Of a stretch of 64,000 bases of DNA, positions 36,104 to 43,847 are shown piece after piece. Made by a program: the position numbers and the translations under genes. Source of the DNA: Streptomyces sp. SS1-1 (GTDB taxonomy: Bacteria; Actinomycetota; Actinomycetes; Streptomycetales; Streptomycetaceae); the NCBI RefSeq assembly GCF_008973465.1, contig NZ_WBXN01000004.1, forward strand, positions 4,318,501-4,382,500, given 5' to 3'. Position 1 is the stretch's first letter, and each line of letters begins with the position of its first letter. The notes below the pieces were generated by a model. That model made no database searches, had not been told where the DNA came from, and was given only the letters and a program-made list of their open reading frames with translations.

Positions 36104-37162
36104 TCACGCCACGCGGGTGGCCCCCGCGAACGGCATCTCGTCGAGCGGGGCCACCCGCACCGGCGCCGACGGGTTGGGGGCGTGGATCATCTGCCCGTTG
36201 CCGATGTACAGGCCGACGTGGCTGATGCCGGAGTAGAAGAACACCAGGTCCCCGGGGAGCAGTTCGGAGCGGGAGACCCTGCGGCCCGCGCCGATCTGGC
36301 TGTAGGTCGTCCGGGGCAGCGAGACCCCGGCCGCGCGGTAGGCGGCCTGCGTCAGGCCCGAGCAGTCGAAGGCGTTCGGGCCGGTCGCCCCCCAGACGTA
36401 GGGGCTGCCGAGTTTGCTGTAGGCGTACGAGACGGCGGCCGCGGCCCGTGCGTTCGGGGCCTGCGCCGCCGCCGACCCGGGTGCGGCGAGGGCGGTGCGG
36501 TCACCCGAGGCGGAGCGGTCGGCGCGGTCGCCCGGGGAGGGCTCACCGCCGGTCAGCCGCGCCAGCTGCGCGCGGGCCTCGTCCAGCTTGCCGGTGATCG
36601 TCTTCTTGTGCCGCCGCAGTTCCGCCCGGCGTGACGTCAGCGACTTCAGCTCGACGCGTGCGGCGCCGCGCAGTTGCTCGATCTCGCGCAGCTCCCGGCG
36701 GACCTCGGCGACGGACGCCGCCTGCCGGTGGCCGGCCCGCTCGGCGAACTCCGCGCCGTCCAGATAGCGGTCCGGGTCGGAGGAGAGCGCGAGCTGGAAC
36801 GCCGGGTCCATGCCGCCGTCCCGGTACTGGGCCGCCGCCATCGAACCCAGGGCGTCCCGGGCCGCGTTGAGCTTCTGCGTCTTGCGCGCGGCCTCGTCCT
36901 GCAGCGTGCGGATGCGCTTGCGGGCCGCCTCGGCCTTCTCCCGCGCCCCGTTGTACTTCTCGGTGGCGACCTCCGCCTCCTGGTACAGCTTGTCCACCTT
37001 CGCCTTGACCTGCGCCGGGGTCAGCTGCGGCTCCGCGTGCCCGGTCCCGTCGAACCCCGTCGCCGTCGCCGCGCCCGCCAGCGCGATCGTCCAGGCCGTC
37101 CGCGCCGTGCGGGTCGCGCCGCCTGCGGTCGTTCTCGAGCGGGGTTTCCGGTGCGCTGCCAC
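36104..37162 (-). CDS. Secreted NlpC/P60 peptidoglycan endopeptidase
   Basis: 352 residues. A signal sequence (about 1-43) is followed by two coiled-coil helices (about 50-210, VKAKVDKLYQEAEVATEKYN...) and a linker. The NlpC/P60 catalytic domain (about 235-352) has the Cys in NAFDCSGLTQAAY, His in ISHVGLYIGNG and a third polar residue in MIHAPNP. It cleaves peptide stems, as RipA-type enzymes do; the coiled coil is the usual autoinhibitory or partner-binding part. GTG 37162 has GGAAGGA about 12 bases upstream. Unlike the second NlpC/P60 gene at 40 kb, its leader shows no c-di-AMP riboswitch. Confidence 0.9.
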   Translation of the reverse strand: MAAHRKPRSRTTAGGATRTARTAWTIALAGAATATGFDGTGHAEPQLTPAQVKAKVDKLYQEAEVATEKYNGAREKAEAARKRIRTLQDEAARKTQKLNAARDALGSMAAAQYRDGGMDPAFQLALSSDPDRYLDGAEFAERAGHRQAASVAEVRRELREIEQLRGAARVELKSLTSRRAELRRHKKTITGKLDEARAQLARLTGGEPSPGDRADRSASGDRTALAAPGSAAAQAPNARAAAAVSYAYSKLGSPYVWGATGPNAFDCSGLTQAAYRAAGVSLPRTTYSQIGAGRRVSRSELLPGDLVFFYSGISHVGLYIGNGQMIHAPNPSAPVRVAPLDEMPFAGATRVA

Positions 37163-37569
37163 GTGGACTGCACGTCCTTCCGTACGGGGGGACTCGCGCG
37201 TCCGGCGGCGACCCGCACAGGGGGAGCGGACCGCCGCCGGACCTTTTCTCGGCGGTGGTGACCGACGGCCGCCCCTGGCCCGGGCGGCGGTGGGGAGCCG
37301 GTCACCTGGGGGAGGACGCTAAGCCGCTGTGTGTCGAGTCGGTAACGCGTTGTGCGGAAGTGCCGGGAGAGGACCGGGCGTGACCGTAAGTGAGCGGAAC
37401 GTCGGGGAAGCGGCGTCTTGTTCACGCTCTGTGGTGACCGATGTGCGGGTTCGGGGAGCGAGGGGAGGGACGGGGTGCTATGCGACGCATATATGCACCG
37501 GCGCCCGGGCCGGGCCGGTCGCACACCCGGTGACGGCGCCGGGCGGGCCGGTCGTTAGGCTCCGGCCCC
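37163..37569. other. 407-base divergent intergenic region with a nested palindrome
   Basis: No gene is seen. At 37474-37499 GGTGC...GCACC encloses TATGCG-A-CGCATA, a nested inverted repeat between the NlpC/P60 gene (left) and the small membrane protein gene (right), which could be an operator. The rest looks like promoter and leader sequence. Confidence 0.4.
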
Positions 37570-37923
37570 ATGGACGTACTCATCCACCTCTTCGTGGGCC
37601 TGCACATCGTCGGGATCGCCGCGCTGCTCGGCGGATTCCTCACCCAGATGAAGGCGATGGGCCAGGGCACCGCCCGGTTCGTGCCGGGGATGCTGCACGG
37701 CGCGCTGACCATGCTGGTCACCGGGGTGATCCTGGTCGGCCTGAACCAGGCGGACGACCAGTCGGTGAACAACGTCAAGATCGGCGTGAAGCTGGCGCTG
37801 CTCGTCGTGATCCTCGGACTCGTCTATGTGAAGCGGGACGAGGAGAAGGTGGACGCGAAGCTGTTCGGCCTGGTGGGTCTGCTGACCCTGGCCAACATCT
37901 TCATCGCCGTGCTCTGGACGTGA
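37570..37923 (+). CDS. Small four-helix membrane protein
   Basis: 117 residues with four hydrophobic segments (LIHLFVGLHIVGIAALLGGF, GALTMLVTGVILVGL, IGVKLALLVVILGLVYV, FGLVGLLTLANIFIAVLW). It is conserved in Streptomyces as I recall but without an assigned role. The last 23 bases overlap the 3' end of the convergent transporter gene. Confidence 0.75.
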   Translation: MDVLIHLFVGLHIVGIAALLGGFLTQMKAMGQGTARFVPGMLHGALTMLVTGVILVGLNQADDQSVNNVKIGVKLALLVVILGLVYVKRDEEKVDAKLFGLVGLLTLANIFIAVLWT

Positions 37924-38905
37924 CAACGGCCCGGCCGCCGGCCGCGAGGTGCCGGCGCACGGCGCCGATGGCGACCGCCGGCCACACCGCCACCGCGATC
38001 CACAGCAGGACCTCGCCGGGGACCTCCAGCCACGGGACGTCCAGGGTGGCGGAGACCGACAGCATCGCCGCCGCCGACATGCCCATCGGGAAGACGGTCG
38101 ACCAGCGGCGCACGTCGTAGCGCGTCCTCGGCCGGGCGATCTCGGCGACCAGCAGGACGACGTACCAGGCCATGTCCAGGGCGACGAGCGCGTAGGTCAC
38201 CGTGCGCAGCGCCTGGGAGTCGTCGTCGTTCCACAGGAACGGGACGGGCCCGTCGGCCGCGAGGAGCCGGGCGCCGGCCAGCGCCGAGATCGCGAGCGCG
38301 CCGCCCGCCACCCAGTGGTCGCCCGCGCCCCGGACGACCTCCCGCCGGTCGAAGCGGGTCAGGGCCACGGCGTACAGGAGCAGACCGAGCCAGAACAGCA
38401 CCAGGGCCGCGTGCGCGAGCCAGGCCGCCCCCGCCGTGGCGGCCAGCGTGGCCGCGAGCACGGCGAGCCCCTGCGTGGCGACGCAGCCGAGGAAGACGGG
38501 CCCCGGCATCCCGTGCCGCCAGTGCCGCAGGACGACGTACAGCAGGCCCGGCCAGAGCGCGAAGGCGAGGGCCAGCAGGGCCTCGGCGAGGGTCTGCCGG
38601 CCTCCCACGGCGAAGCGGGTGCCCAGGATCGCGGTCGCGGCGACGGCGCAGAGCGAGGCCGGGCCGGCCGCCGCCCTCACCCACGCGGAGCGGTGCCACA
38701 GGAGCCGGGCGACGAAGTCGCAGGCGAGCGCGAGCCAGGCGACGCACGCCAGGGCGAGGGCGATCCGGGACAGGATCGCGTGGCCCGACTGGTGCAGGGC
38801 CACCGAGAGGATGCCGGTGGCCATGACCGAGGCGCCGGCGGCGGGGGGACGTCGCGCCCACCAGGCGGGCAGGGGGGACGCGGACGCGGGTGTGGCGGCG
38901 GGCAT
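37901..38905 (-). CDS. TDT-family (tellurite resistance/dicarboxylate) transporter-like protein
   Basis: 334 residues with about ten membrane helices. It begins AGASVMATGILSVALHQSGH, the conserved opening of the tellurite-resistance/dicarboxylate transporter (SLAC1-related) family, and keeps MAWYVVLLVAEIARPRT in the second half. The substrate is unknown; family members move malate, sulfite or other anions. ATG 38905 is the only suitable start. Its 3' end overlaps the neighbouring convergent gene. Confidence 0.75.
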   Translation of the reverse strand: MPAATPASASPLPAWWARRPPAAGASVMATGILSVALHQSGHAILSRIALALACVAWLALACDFVARLLWHRSAWVRAAAGPASLCAVAATAILGTRFAVGGRQTLAEALLALAFALWPGLLYVVLRHWRHGMPGPVFLGCVATQGLAVLAATLAATAGAAWLAHAALVLFWLGLLLYAVALTRFDRREVVRGAGDHWVAGGALAISALAGARLLAADGPVPFLWNDDDSQALRTVTYALVALDMAWYVVLLVAEIARPRTRYDVRRWSTVFPMGMSAAAMLSVSATLDVPWLEVPGEVLLWIAVAVWPAVAIGAVRRHLAAGGRAVVTSRARR

Positions 38906-39025
38906 GGGCCGATGCTAAGGAGCACGGCACCGGCGTGCGGGTGGGGGCGCGCGCGGGGGGTGGGTGAATCGGCGGCCCGTGCGGCCCGGGGAGCCGGACG
39001 CGCCGACGCCCCCCGGGGCCGTCCC

Positions 39026-39568
39026 TCAGACGCGGTCCAGCGGCCGGTGCGGTCCGTCCGGCAGCTCCACCTCGATCGTGTCGCCGGGGCGGACCACCCC
39101 GCCCTCCGCGACGACACCCATGATCCCGGCCCTGCGCACGAGGCGGCCGGCCTCGTCACGGCTCACGACCTGCTTGAGCAGCCCGTCCTGGAAGCGGTCG
39201 ATCTGCAGGCACGGGTTCCGCAGCCCGGTGACCTCGACCACGGCCTCGGCGCCGATGCGCAGCAGCGTGCCCACCGGAAGACCGAGCAGGTCCAGGCCGC
39301 GCGTGGTGACGTTCTCGCCGAGCTCGCCGGGCGCCACCCGGAAGCCGGCCCCGGCGAGCTCGGCGAAGAGCTCCTCGTGGATGAGGTGCACCTGGCGCAG
39401 GTTCGGCTGCGTGGGGTCCTGGGCGACCCGCGAGCGGTGCTTCACCGTGACCCCCGCGTGGACGTCGCCGTCCACCCCCAGGCCGGTCAGCAGCGTGACG
39501 CTCTCCCGGTTCGGCTTCGTGAACGAGTACGCCTCGTTCCTGCTGACCGCCGTCACGACCCCCGTCAT
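39026..39568 (-). CDS. MOSC-domain protein
   Basis: About 180 residues of MOSC (molybdenum cofactor sulfurase C-terminal) fold: GVDGDVHAGVTVKHRSR, QVHLIHEELF, GELGENVTTRGLDL and the conserved Cys in GLRNPCLQIDRF. Stand-alone MOSC proteins are thought to carry sulfur or bind molybdopterin in reductase or detoxification pathways. A GTG two codons earlier (39574) is also suitable because GGAGGAGAGGGA lies just upstream. It follows the NlpC/P60 gene by 42 bases on the same strand and may share its transcript. Confidence 0.88.
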   Translation of the reverse strand: MTGVVTAVSRNEAYSFTKPNRESVTLLTGLGVDGDVHAGVTVKHRSRVAQDPTQPNLRQVHLIHEELFAELAGAGFRVAPGELGENVTTRGLDLLGLPVGTLLRIGAEAVVEVTGLRNPCLQIDRFQDGLLKQVVSRDEAGRLVRRAGIMGVVAEGGVVRPGDTIEVELPDGPHRPLDRV

Positions 39569-39609
39569 GGACACGTGTCCCTCTCCTCCGCCCGGCTCCC
39601 GCCCGCCCG

Positions 39610-40764
39610 TCACGCCGGACGGACCACGCTGTGGATCGCCGACTCGCCGTCATAGTAGATCGACTCCTCGCGGACGTACGCGCCGGGCTTCGGGGCGTGG
39701 ATCATCATGCCGTTGCCGATGTAGAGGCCCACGTGCGTGACGTCGTCGTAGAAGAAGACCAGGTCACCGGGCTGGGCGCTGGACACGGGGACCGTCGTGC
39801 CCGCGTTGACCTGGTCGTAGGTGACGCGCGGGATGTCGACGCCGGCGGCCTTCCAGGCGGCCTGGGTGAGCCCGGAGCAGTCGTAGGAGTCGGGGCCGGT
39901 GGCGCCCCAGACGTACGGCTTGCCGATCTGGGTGCGGGCGAAGGACAACGCCTTCTCGGCCTTCGTGGCGTACGACCCGTCCGGGGCGGTGGCGCCCTGT
40001 TCCTGCCCGCCCTGCTCCTGCTGCTGCGCGGCCTCCTCGCGTTCGCGCTCGGCCTCCGCCTGCTGCTGCCGGGCCAGCTCCTCGGCCTTGCGGGCGGCCT
40101 CCGCCTGCTTGCGCTTCTCGATCGCGGCGAGGCGGGCTTTCTCCTGCGCGGTCAGCTCGGACAGCAGCCGGCGCGCGTCCGCGAGCTTCTTCTGGACGGT
40201 CGACTTGGCGGTCCGCAGGTCGTTCTGCGACTCGGTGAGCGTCTCGAGGCTCCGCGTGGCCTCCTGCCGCTTCTTCATCGTCGCGGACTGCTCGGTGAAG
40301 TACTCGTCGACCGACTGCTTCTGACGTCCCGTCATACGGTTCATCAGCTGGGACTGGTCGAAGTAGTCCTGGGGCGTGTCCGCGAGCAGGAACGTCGCGG
40401 TGTCCGGGGCGGCGGCACCGGTGCGGTACTGGGCGGCGGCGTTGCGCCCCAGCTCCTCGCGCGCGTCGTTGAGCTTCTGCGTGCGCCGGGCGACGTCGTC
40501 GAGGAGGGTGTCGACGCGCTTGCGCTGCTTGGTCGTCTTCTCCTTGGCCGCGTTGTACTTCTCGGTGGCCGACTCCGCCTGGCGGTAGAGGTCGTCGACC
40601 TTCTTCTCGACCTCTTCGAGGCTCGGCCGGTCGTCGGCGGACGGGCTCGCCTGGGCCGTCTGGGACAGCAGGGCCACGGAGGTGAGGGCCGCGGTGGCCA
40701 GCGCGGGGGTCCGTATGCCTGCCACGCGCGTGCTGGAGGGACGCGACTTGCGGTGCGACGCCAA
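39610..40764 (-). CDS. Secreted NlpC/P60 endopeptidase under a c-di-AMP riboswitch
   Basis: 384 residues: signal sequence (about 1-40), long coiled coil (about 45-250, including a Gln/Glu/Ala-rich stretch EREREEAAQQQEQGGQEQG), then NlpC/P60 domain with Cys in DSYDCSGLTQAAW, His in VTHVGLYIGNG and MIHAPKPG. It is a peptidoglycan peptide-stem hydrolase paralogous to the gene at 36 kb. The start is TTG 40764, with GGAAGGAG about 10 bases upstream and a matching MASHRKSRPS N-terminus. The 5' leader is a ydaO riboswitch, so expression should fall or rise with c-di-AMP, a signal tied to osmotic balance and wall growth. Confidence 0.92.
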   Translation of the reverse strand: MASHRKSRPSSTRVAGIRTPALATAALTSVALLSQTAQASPSADDRPSLEEVEKKVDDLYRQAESATEKYNAAKEKTTKQRKRVDTLLDDVARRTQKLNDAREELGRNAAAQYRTGAAAPDTATFLLADTPQDYFDQSQLMNRMTGRQKQSVDEYFTEQSATMKKRQEATRSLETLTESQNDLRTAKSTVQKKLADARRLLSELTAQEKARLAAIEKRKQAEAARKAEELARQQQAEAEREREEAAQQQEQGGQEQGATAPDGSYATKAEKALSFARTQIGKPYVWGATGPDSYDCSGLTQAAWKAAGVDIPRVTYDQVNAGTTVPVSSAQPGDLVFFYDDVTHVGLYIGNGMMIHAPKPGAYVREESIYYDGESAIHSVVRPA

Positions 40765-40784
40765 GGGAGGCGACTCCTTCCATG

Positions 40785-40926
40785 CTCCGCCTGCCGAGTT
40801 AGCTGTCGGGTTCGGGCGGGTGGTTCGGAAGGGTTGCCCTACGGCCGCTCCCCGGAGGGGAGGTCGGGCCGATTCACCCCAAGTTCGGTGGGTCCCCGGC
40901 TCCGGACGCTCCGGACTCGGCGGAGG
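40785..40926 (-). promoter_or_regulatory. ydaO/yuaA c-di-AMP riboswitch
   Basis: Minus-strand leader with the conserved segments of the ydaO class in order: P1 strand CTCCGCCGAGT, GAGCCGGGGACCCA, TTGGGGTGAATCGGCC, GTAGGGCAACCCTTCCGAACC, CCCGACAGCTAACTCGGCAGG, then the closing P1 strand. P1 pairs 40926-40916 with 40795-40785 with one bulge. In Streptomyces these riboswitches sit before cell-wall hydrolase genes (rpf, NlpC/P60), as here; binding of c-di-AMP normally turns the gene off. Confidence 0.93.
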
Positions 40927-40928
40927 CC

Positions 40929-41274
40929 GTGCGGCCCGGCGTCGTTCGCCGGTGGGGGTCGTACGGCCTGCCCGGCACGGTAGCCAACCGGTGTGGCCGC
41001 TGTGAAGGTTGATGTGCGATATGCCCGATACATTTTCGTGACCTTCGGTCAGGGGAGGGGGTGGAGGGGGATCGGGCGGGTGGCTGGTGCCGTCCTGATG
41101 CGGTCAGTCCCGTATGCGCGGGATGTGGCGGCATCGCATGATCTCCCCGAGCGATGTGTGGCGTGATGGGATGACTTCGTACCGTGACCGGGCGGCCGGG
41201 ACGCCGGACCGGACGGTGTGATGTTCTCGAGGTGGCGGCCGGTTGTCGGTGGGGCCGCCTAGACTCGGAGAGCG
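40929..41274. other. Divergent promoter region between riboswitch and pcrA
   Basis: About 350 bases without a gene. On the minus strand TTCACA and TACCGT (18-base spacing, ending about 40 bases upstream of the riboswitch) are a possible promoter for the NlpC/P60 transcript. TAGACT at 41259-41264 is a possible -10 for pcrA very close to its ATG. Nothing else is recognisable. Confidence 0.4.
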
Positions 41275-43758
41275 ATGAGCAGCCTCTTTGACGACAGCTT
41301 CCTGGCGGACCTCCAGGCCCCACGGGCCCACGGGGAAGAGCCCCCGCCACCGCCCGAGGTCGATCACACTCCGGAGTCGCTTCCGGACGATCTGTTCGGC
41401 GGGAAGTTCGACGTGCCGCCGGACCGCGACGCGTACTACCGCGACGGCGCCCCGCGCCCCGCCCTCGACGCCGCCGCGCTGCTGGAAGGCCTCAACGAGA
41501 ACCAGCGCGCGGCCGTCGTCCACTCCGGCACCCCGCTGCTCATCGTGGCCGGAGCCGGGTCCGGCAAGACGCGTGTGCTCACGCACCGCATCGCGTACCT
41601 GCTCGGCGAGCGGAACGTGCACCCCGGCCAGATCCTGGCGATCACCTTCACCAACAAGGCCGCCGGCGAGATGAAGGAGCGCGTCGAGCAGCTCGTCGGA
41701 CCGCGCGCCAACGCGATGTGGGTGATGACCTTCCACAGCGCCTGCGTCCGCATCCTGCGCCGCGAGAGCAAGAAGCTCGGGTTCACCTCGTCGTTCTCGA
41801 TCTACGACGCCGCCGACAGCAAGCGGCTGATGGCGCTCGTCTGCCGGGACCTCGACCTCGACCCGAAGCGGTTCCCGCCCAAGTCGTTCAGCGCCAAGAT
41901 CAGCAACCTGAAGAACGAGCTGATCGACGAGGAGGACTTCGCCGCCCAGGCCACCGACGGCTTCGAGAAGACCCTCGCCCAGGCGTACGCGCTCTACCAG
42001 TCGCGGCTGCGGGAGGCCAACGCCCTCGACTTCGACGACCTGATCATGACGACGGTCAACCTGCTGCGCGCCTTCCCCGACGTCGCCGAGCACTACCGCC
42101 GCCGGTTCCGGCATGTGCTGGTGGACGAGTACCAGGACACCAACCACGCGCAGTACGCCCTGGTCCGCGAGCTGGTCGGCACCTCCGAGCACCCCGTCGA
42201 CGTACCGCCCGAGGCCGAGGTCCCGCCCGCCGAGCTGTGCGTGGTGGGCGACGCCGACCAGTCGATCTACGCCTTCCGCGGCGCCACCATCCGCAACATC
42301 CTCCAGTTCGAGGAGGACTACCCGGACGCGACGACGATCCTGCTGGAGCAGAACTACCGCTCCACGCAGACCATCCTCAGCGCCGCCAACGCCGTCATCG
42401 AGCGCAACGAGTCCCGCCGGCCCAAGAACCTGTGGACCAACGCGGGCGCCGGCGCGCGCATCACCGGCTACGTCGCCGACACCGAGCACGACGAGGCGCA
42501 GTTCGTCGCCGACGAGATAGACCGTCTGACCGACGCCGGGGAGGCGAAGGCCGGCGACGTCGCCGTCTTCTACCGGACGAACGCCCAGTCCCGTGTCTTC
42601 GAGGAAGTCTTCATCCGCGTCGGACTGCCGTACAAGGTCGTCGGCGGTGTGCGCTTCTACGAGCGCAAGGAGGTCCGGGACGTCCTGGCCTACCTGCGCG
42701 TCCTGGCCAACCCCGAGGACTCCGTCCCGCTGCGCCGCATCCTGAACGTCCCCAAGCGCGGCATCGGCGAGCGCGCCGAGGCCATGATCGACGCCCTGTC
42801 GCAGCGCGAGAAGATCAGCTTCCCGCAGGCCCTGCGCCGCGTCGACGAGGCGTACGGCATGGCCGCCCGGTCGACGAACGCCGTCAAGCGGTTCAACGCG
42901 CTGATGGAGGAGCTCCGCACGATCGTCGAGTCCGGCGCGGGCCCGGCGACGGTCCTGGAGGCCGTGCTGGAACGGACCGGCTATCTGGCCGAGTTGCAGT
43001 CCTCCACCGACCCGCAGGACGAGACCCGCATCGAGAACCTCCAGGAACTCGCGGCCGTCGCCCTGGAGTTCGAGCAGGAGGCGGCCGAGGGCGAGGAGTC
43101 CGGCGGGCTCGCCGCCTTCCTGGAGCGGGTCGCGCTCGTCGCCGACTCCGACCAGATCCCGGACGAGGAGGAGGACGGCTCCGGGGTCATCACCCTGATG
43201 ACCCTCCACACCGCCAAGGGCCTGGAGTTCCCGGTCGTCTTCCTCACCGGCATGGAGGACGGCGTCTTCCCGCACATGCGCGCCCTCGGCCAGACCAAGG
43301 AGCTGGAGGAGGAGCGGCGGCTCGCGTACGTCGGCATCACGCGCGCGCGGGAGCGGCTGTACCTGACGCGCTCGGCGATGCGCAGCGCCTGGGGCCAGCC
43401 GTCGTACAACCCGCCCTCCCGGTTCCTTGAGGAGATCCCGCCCGCGCACGTGGACTGGAAGCGCAAGGGCGGGAGTTCGCCCCTGTCGTCCGGTCCCGCC
43501 TCCGGTGTGGCGGCGTCGCTGTCCTCGTCCCGCTCACGCTCCTCGGCGTCGGGCGCGTCCGGCTTCGCGACGCGGCGCACTTCGGAGAAGCCGATCCCGC
43601 AGCTGGCGGTGGGTGACCGGGTCACGCACGACCAGTTCGGCCTCGGCACCGTGATGGCCGTGAAGGGCACGGGCGCGAACGCCGAGGCGACGATCGACTT
43701 CGGCGACACCAAGCCGAAGCGGCTGCTGCTGCGGTACGCGCCGGTCGAGAAGCTGTAG
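41275..43758 (+). CDS. pcrA: ATP-dependent DNA helicase PcrA (UvrD/Rep family)
   Basis: 827-residue superfamily 1A helicase. Motifs in order: Q-motif LNENQRAAV, Walker A AGAGSGKTRVLTHRI (about 93), Ia FTNKAAGEMKER, II VDEYQDTN, III GDADQSIYAFRGA, IV EQNYRSTQTIL, V TLMTLHTAKGLEFPVVF, VI RRLAYVGITRARERLY. An N-terminal Pro/Asp-rich 65 residues and a C-terminal tail with a Tudor-like PcrA domain (VGDRVTHDQFGLGTVMAVKG) complete the protein. Works in nucleotide-excision repair and removal of transcription or replication blocks. ATG 41275 is used; a GNRA-looped terminator follows. Confidence 0.96.
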   Translation: MSSLFDDSFLADLQAPRAHGEEPPPPPEVDHTPESLPDDLFGGKFDVPPDRDAYYRDGAPRPALDAAALLEGLNENQRAAVVHSGTPLLIVAGAGSGKTRVLTHRIAYLLGERNVHPGQILAITFTNKAAGEMKERVEQLVGPRANAMWVMTFHSACVRILRRESKKLGFTSSFSIYDAADSKRLMALVCRDLDLDPKRFPPKSFSAKISNLKNELIDEEDFAAQATDGFEKTLAQAYALYQSRLREANALDFDDLIMTTVNLLRAFPDVAEHYRRRFRHVLVDEYQDTNHAQYALVRELVGTSEHPVDVPPEAEVPPAELCVVGDADQSIYAFRGATIRNILQFEEDYPDATTILLEQNYRSTQTILSAANAVIERNESRRPKNLWTNAGAGARITGYVADTEHDEAQFVADEIDRLTDAGEAKAGDVAVFYRTNAQSRVFEEVFIRVGLPYKVVGGVRFYERKEVRDVLAYLRVLANPEDSVPLRRILNVPKRGIGERAEAMIDALSQREKISFPQALRRVDEAYGMAARSTNAVKRFNALMEELRTIVESGAGPATVLEAVLERTGYLAELQSSTDPQDETRIENLQELAAVALEFEQEAAEGEESGGLAAFLERVALVADSDQIPDEEEDGSGVITLMTLHTAKGLEFPVVFLTGMEDGVFPHMRALGQTKELEEERRLAYVGITRARERLYLTRSAMRSAWGQPSYNPPSRFLEEIPPAHVDWKRKGGSSPLSSGPASGVAASLSSSRSRSSASGASGFATRRTSEKPIPQLAVGDRVTHDQFGLGTVMAVKGTGANAEATIDFGDTKPKRLLLRYAPVEKL

Positions 43759-43779
43759 CGCACGTCGCCGGACGCGAGT

Positions 43780-43810
43780 CGGCCCCCGTCGCCGGAAGGC
43801 GCGGGGGCCG
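43780..43810. terminator. Terminator with GGAA tetraloop
   Basis: CGGCCCCCG (43780-43788) pairs with CGGGGGCCG (43802-43810), with an inner CGCC-GGAA-GGCG hairpin and one bulged T. It lies between convergent pcrA and the M23 gene and can serve both. Confidence 0.75.
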
Positions 43811-43847
43811 CATTTCGTTCAGGTGCCGGCTTCGCCGGGCGGGTGTC

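Noticed and set aside
36104..37569. A c-di-AMP riboswitch before the first NlpC/P60 gene
   Set aside because: The conserved TTGGGGTGAATC and CCGACAGCTAAC segments seen at 40.8 kb are absent here.
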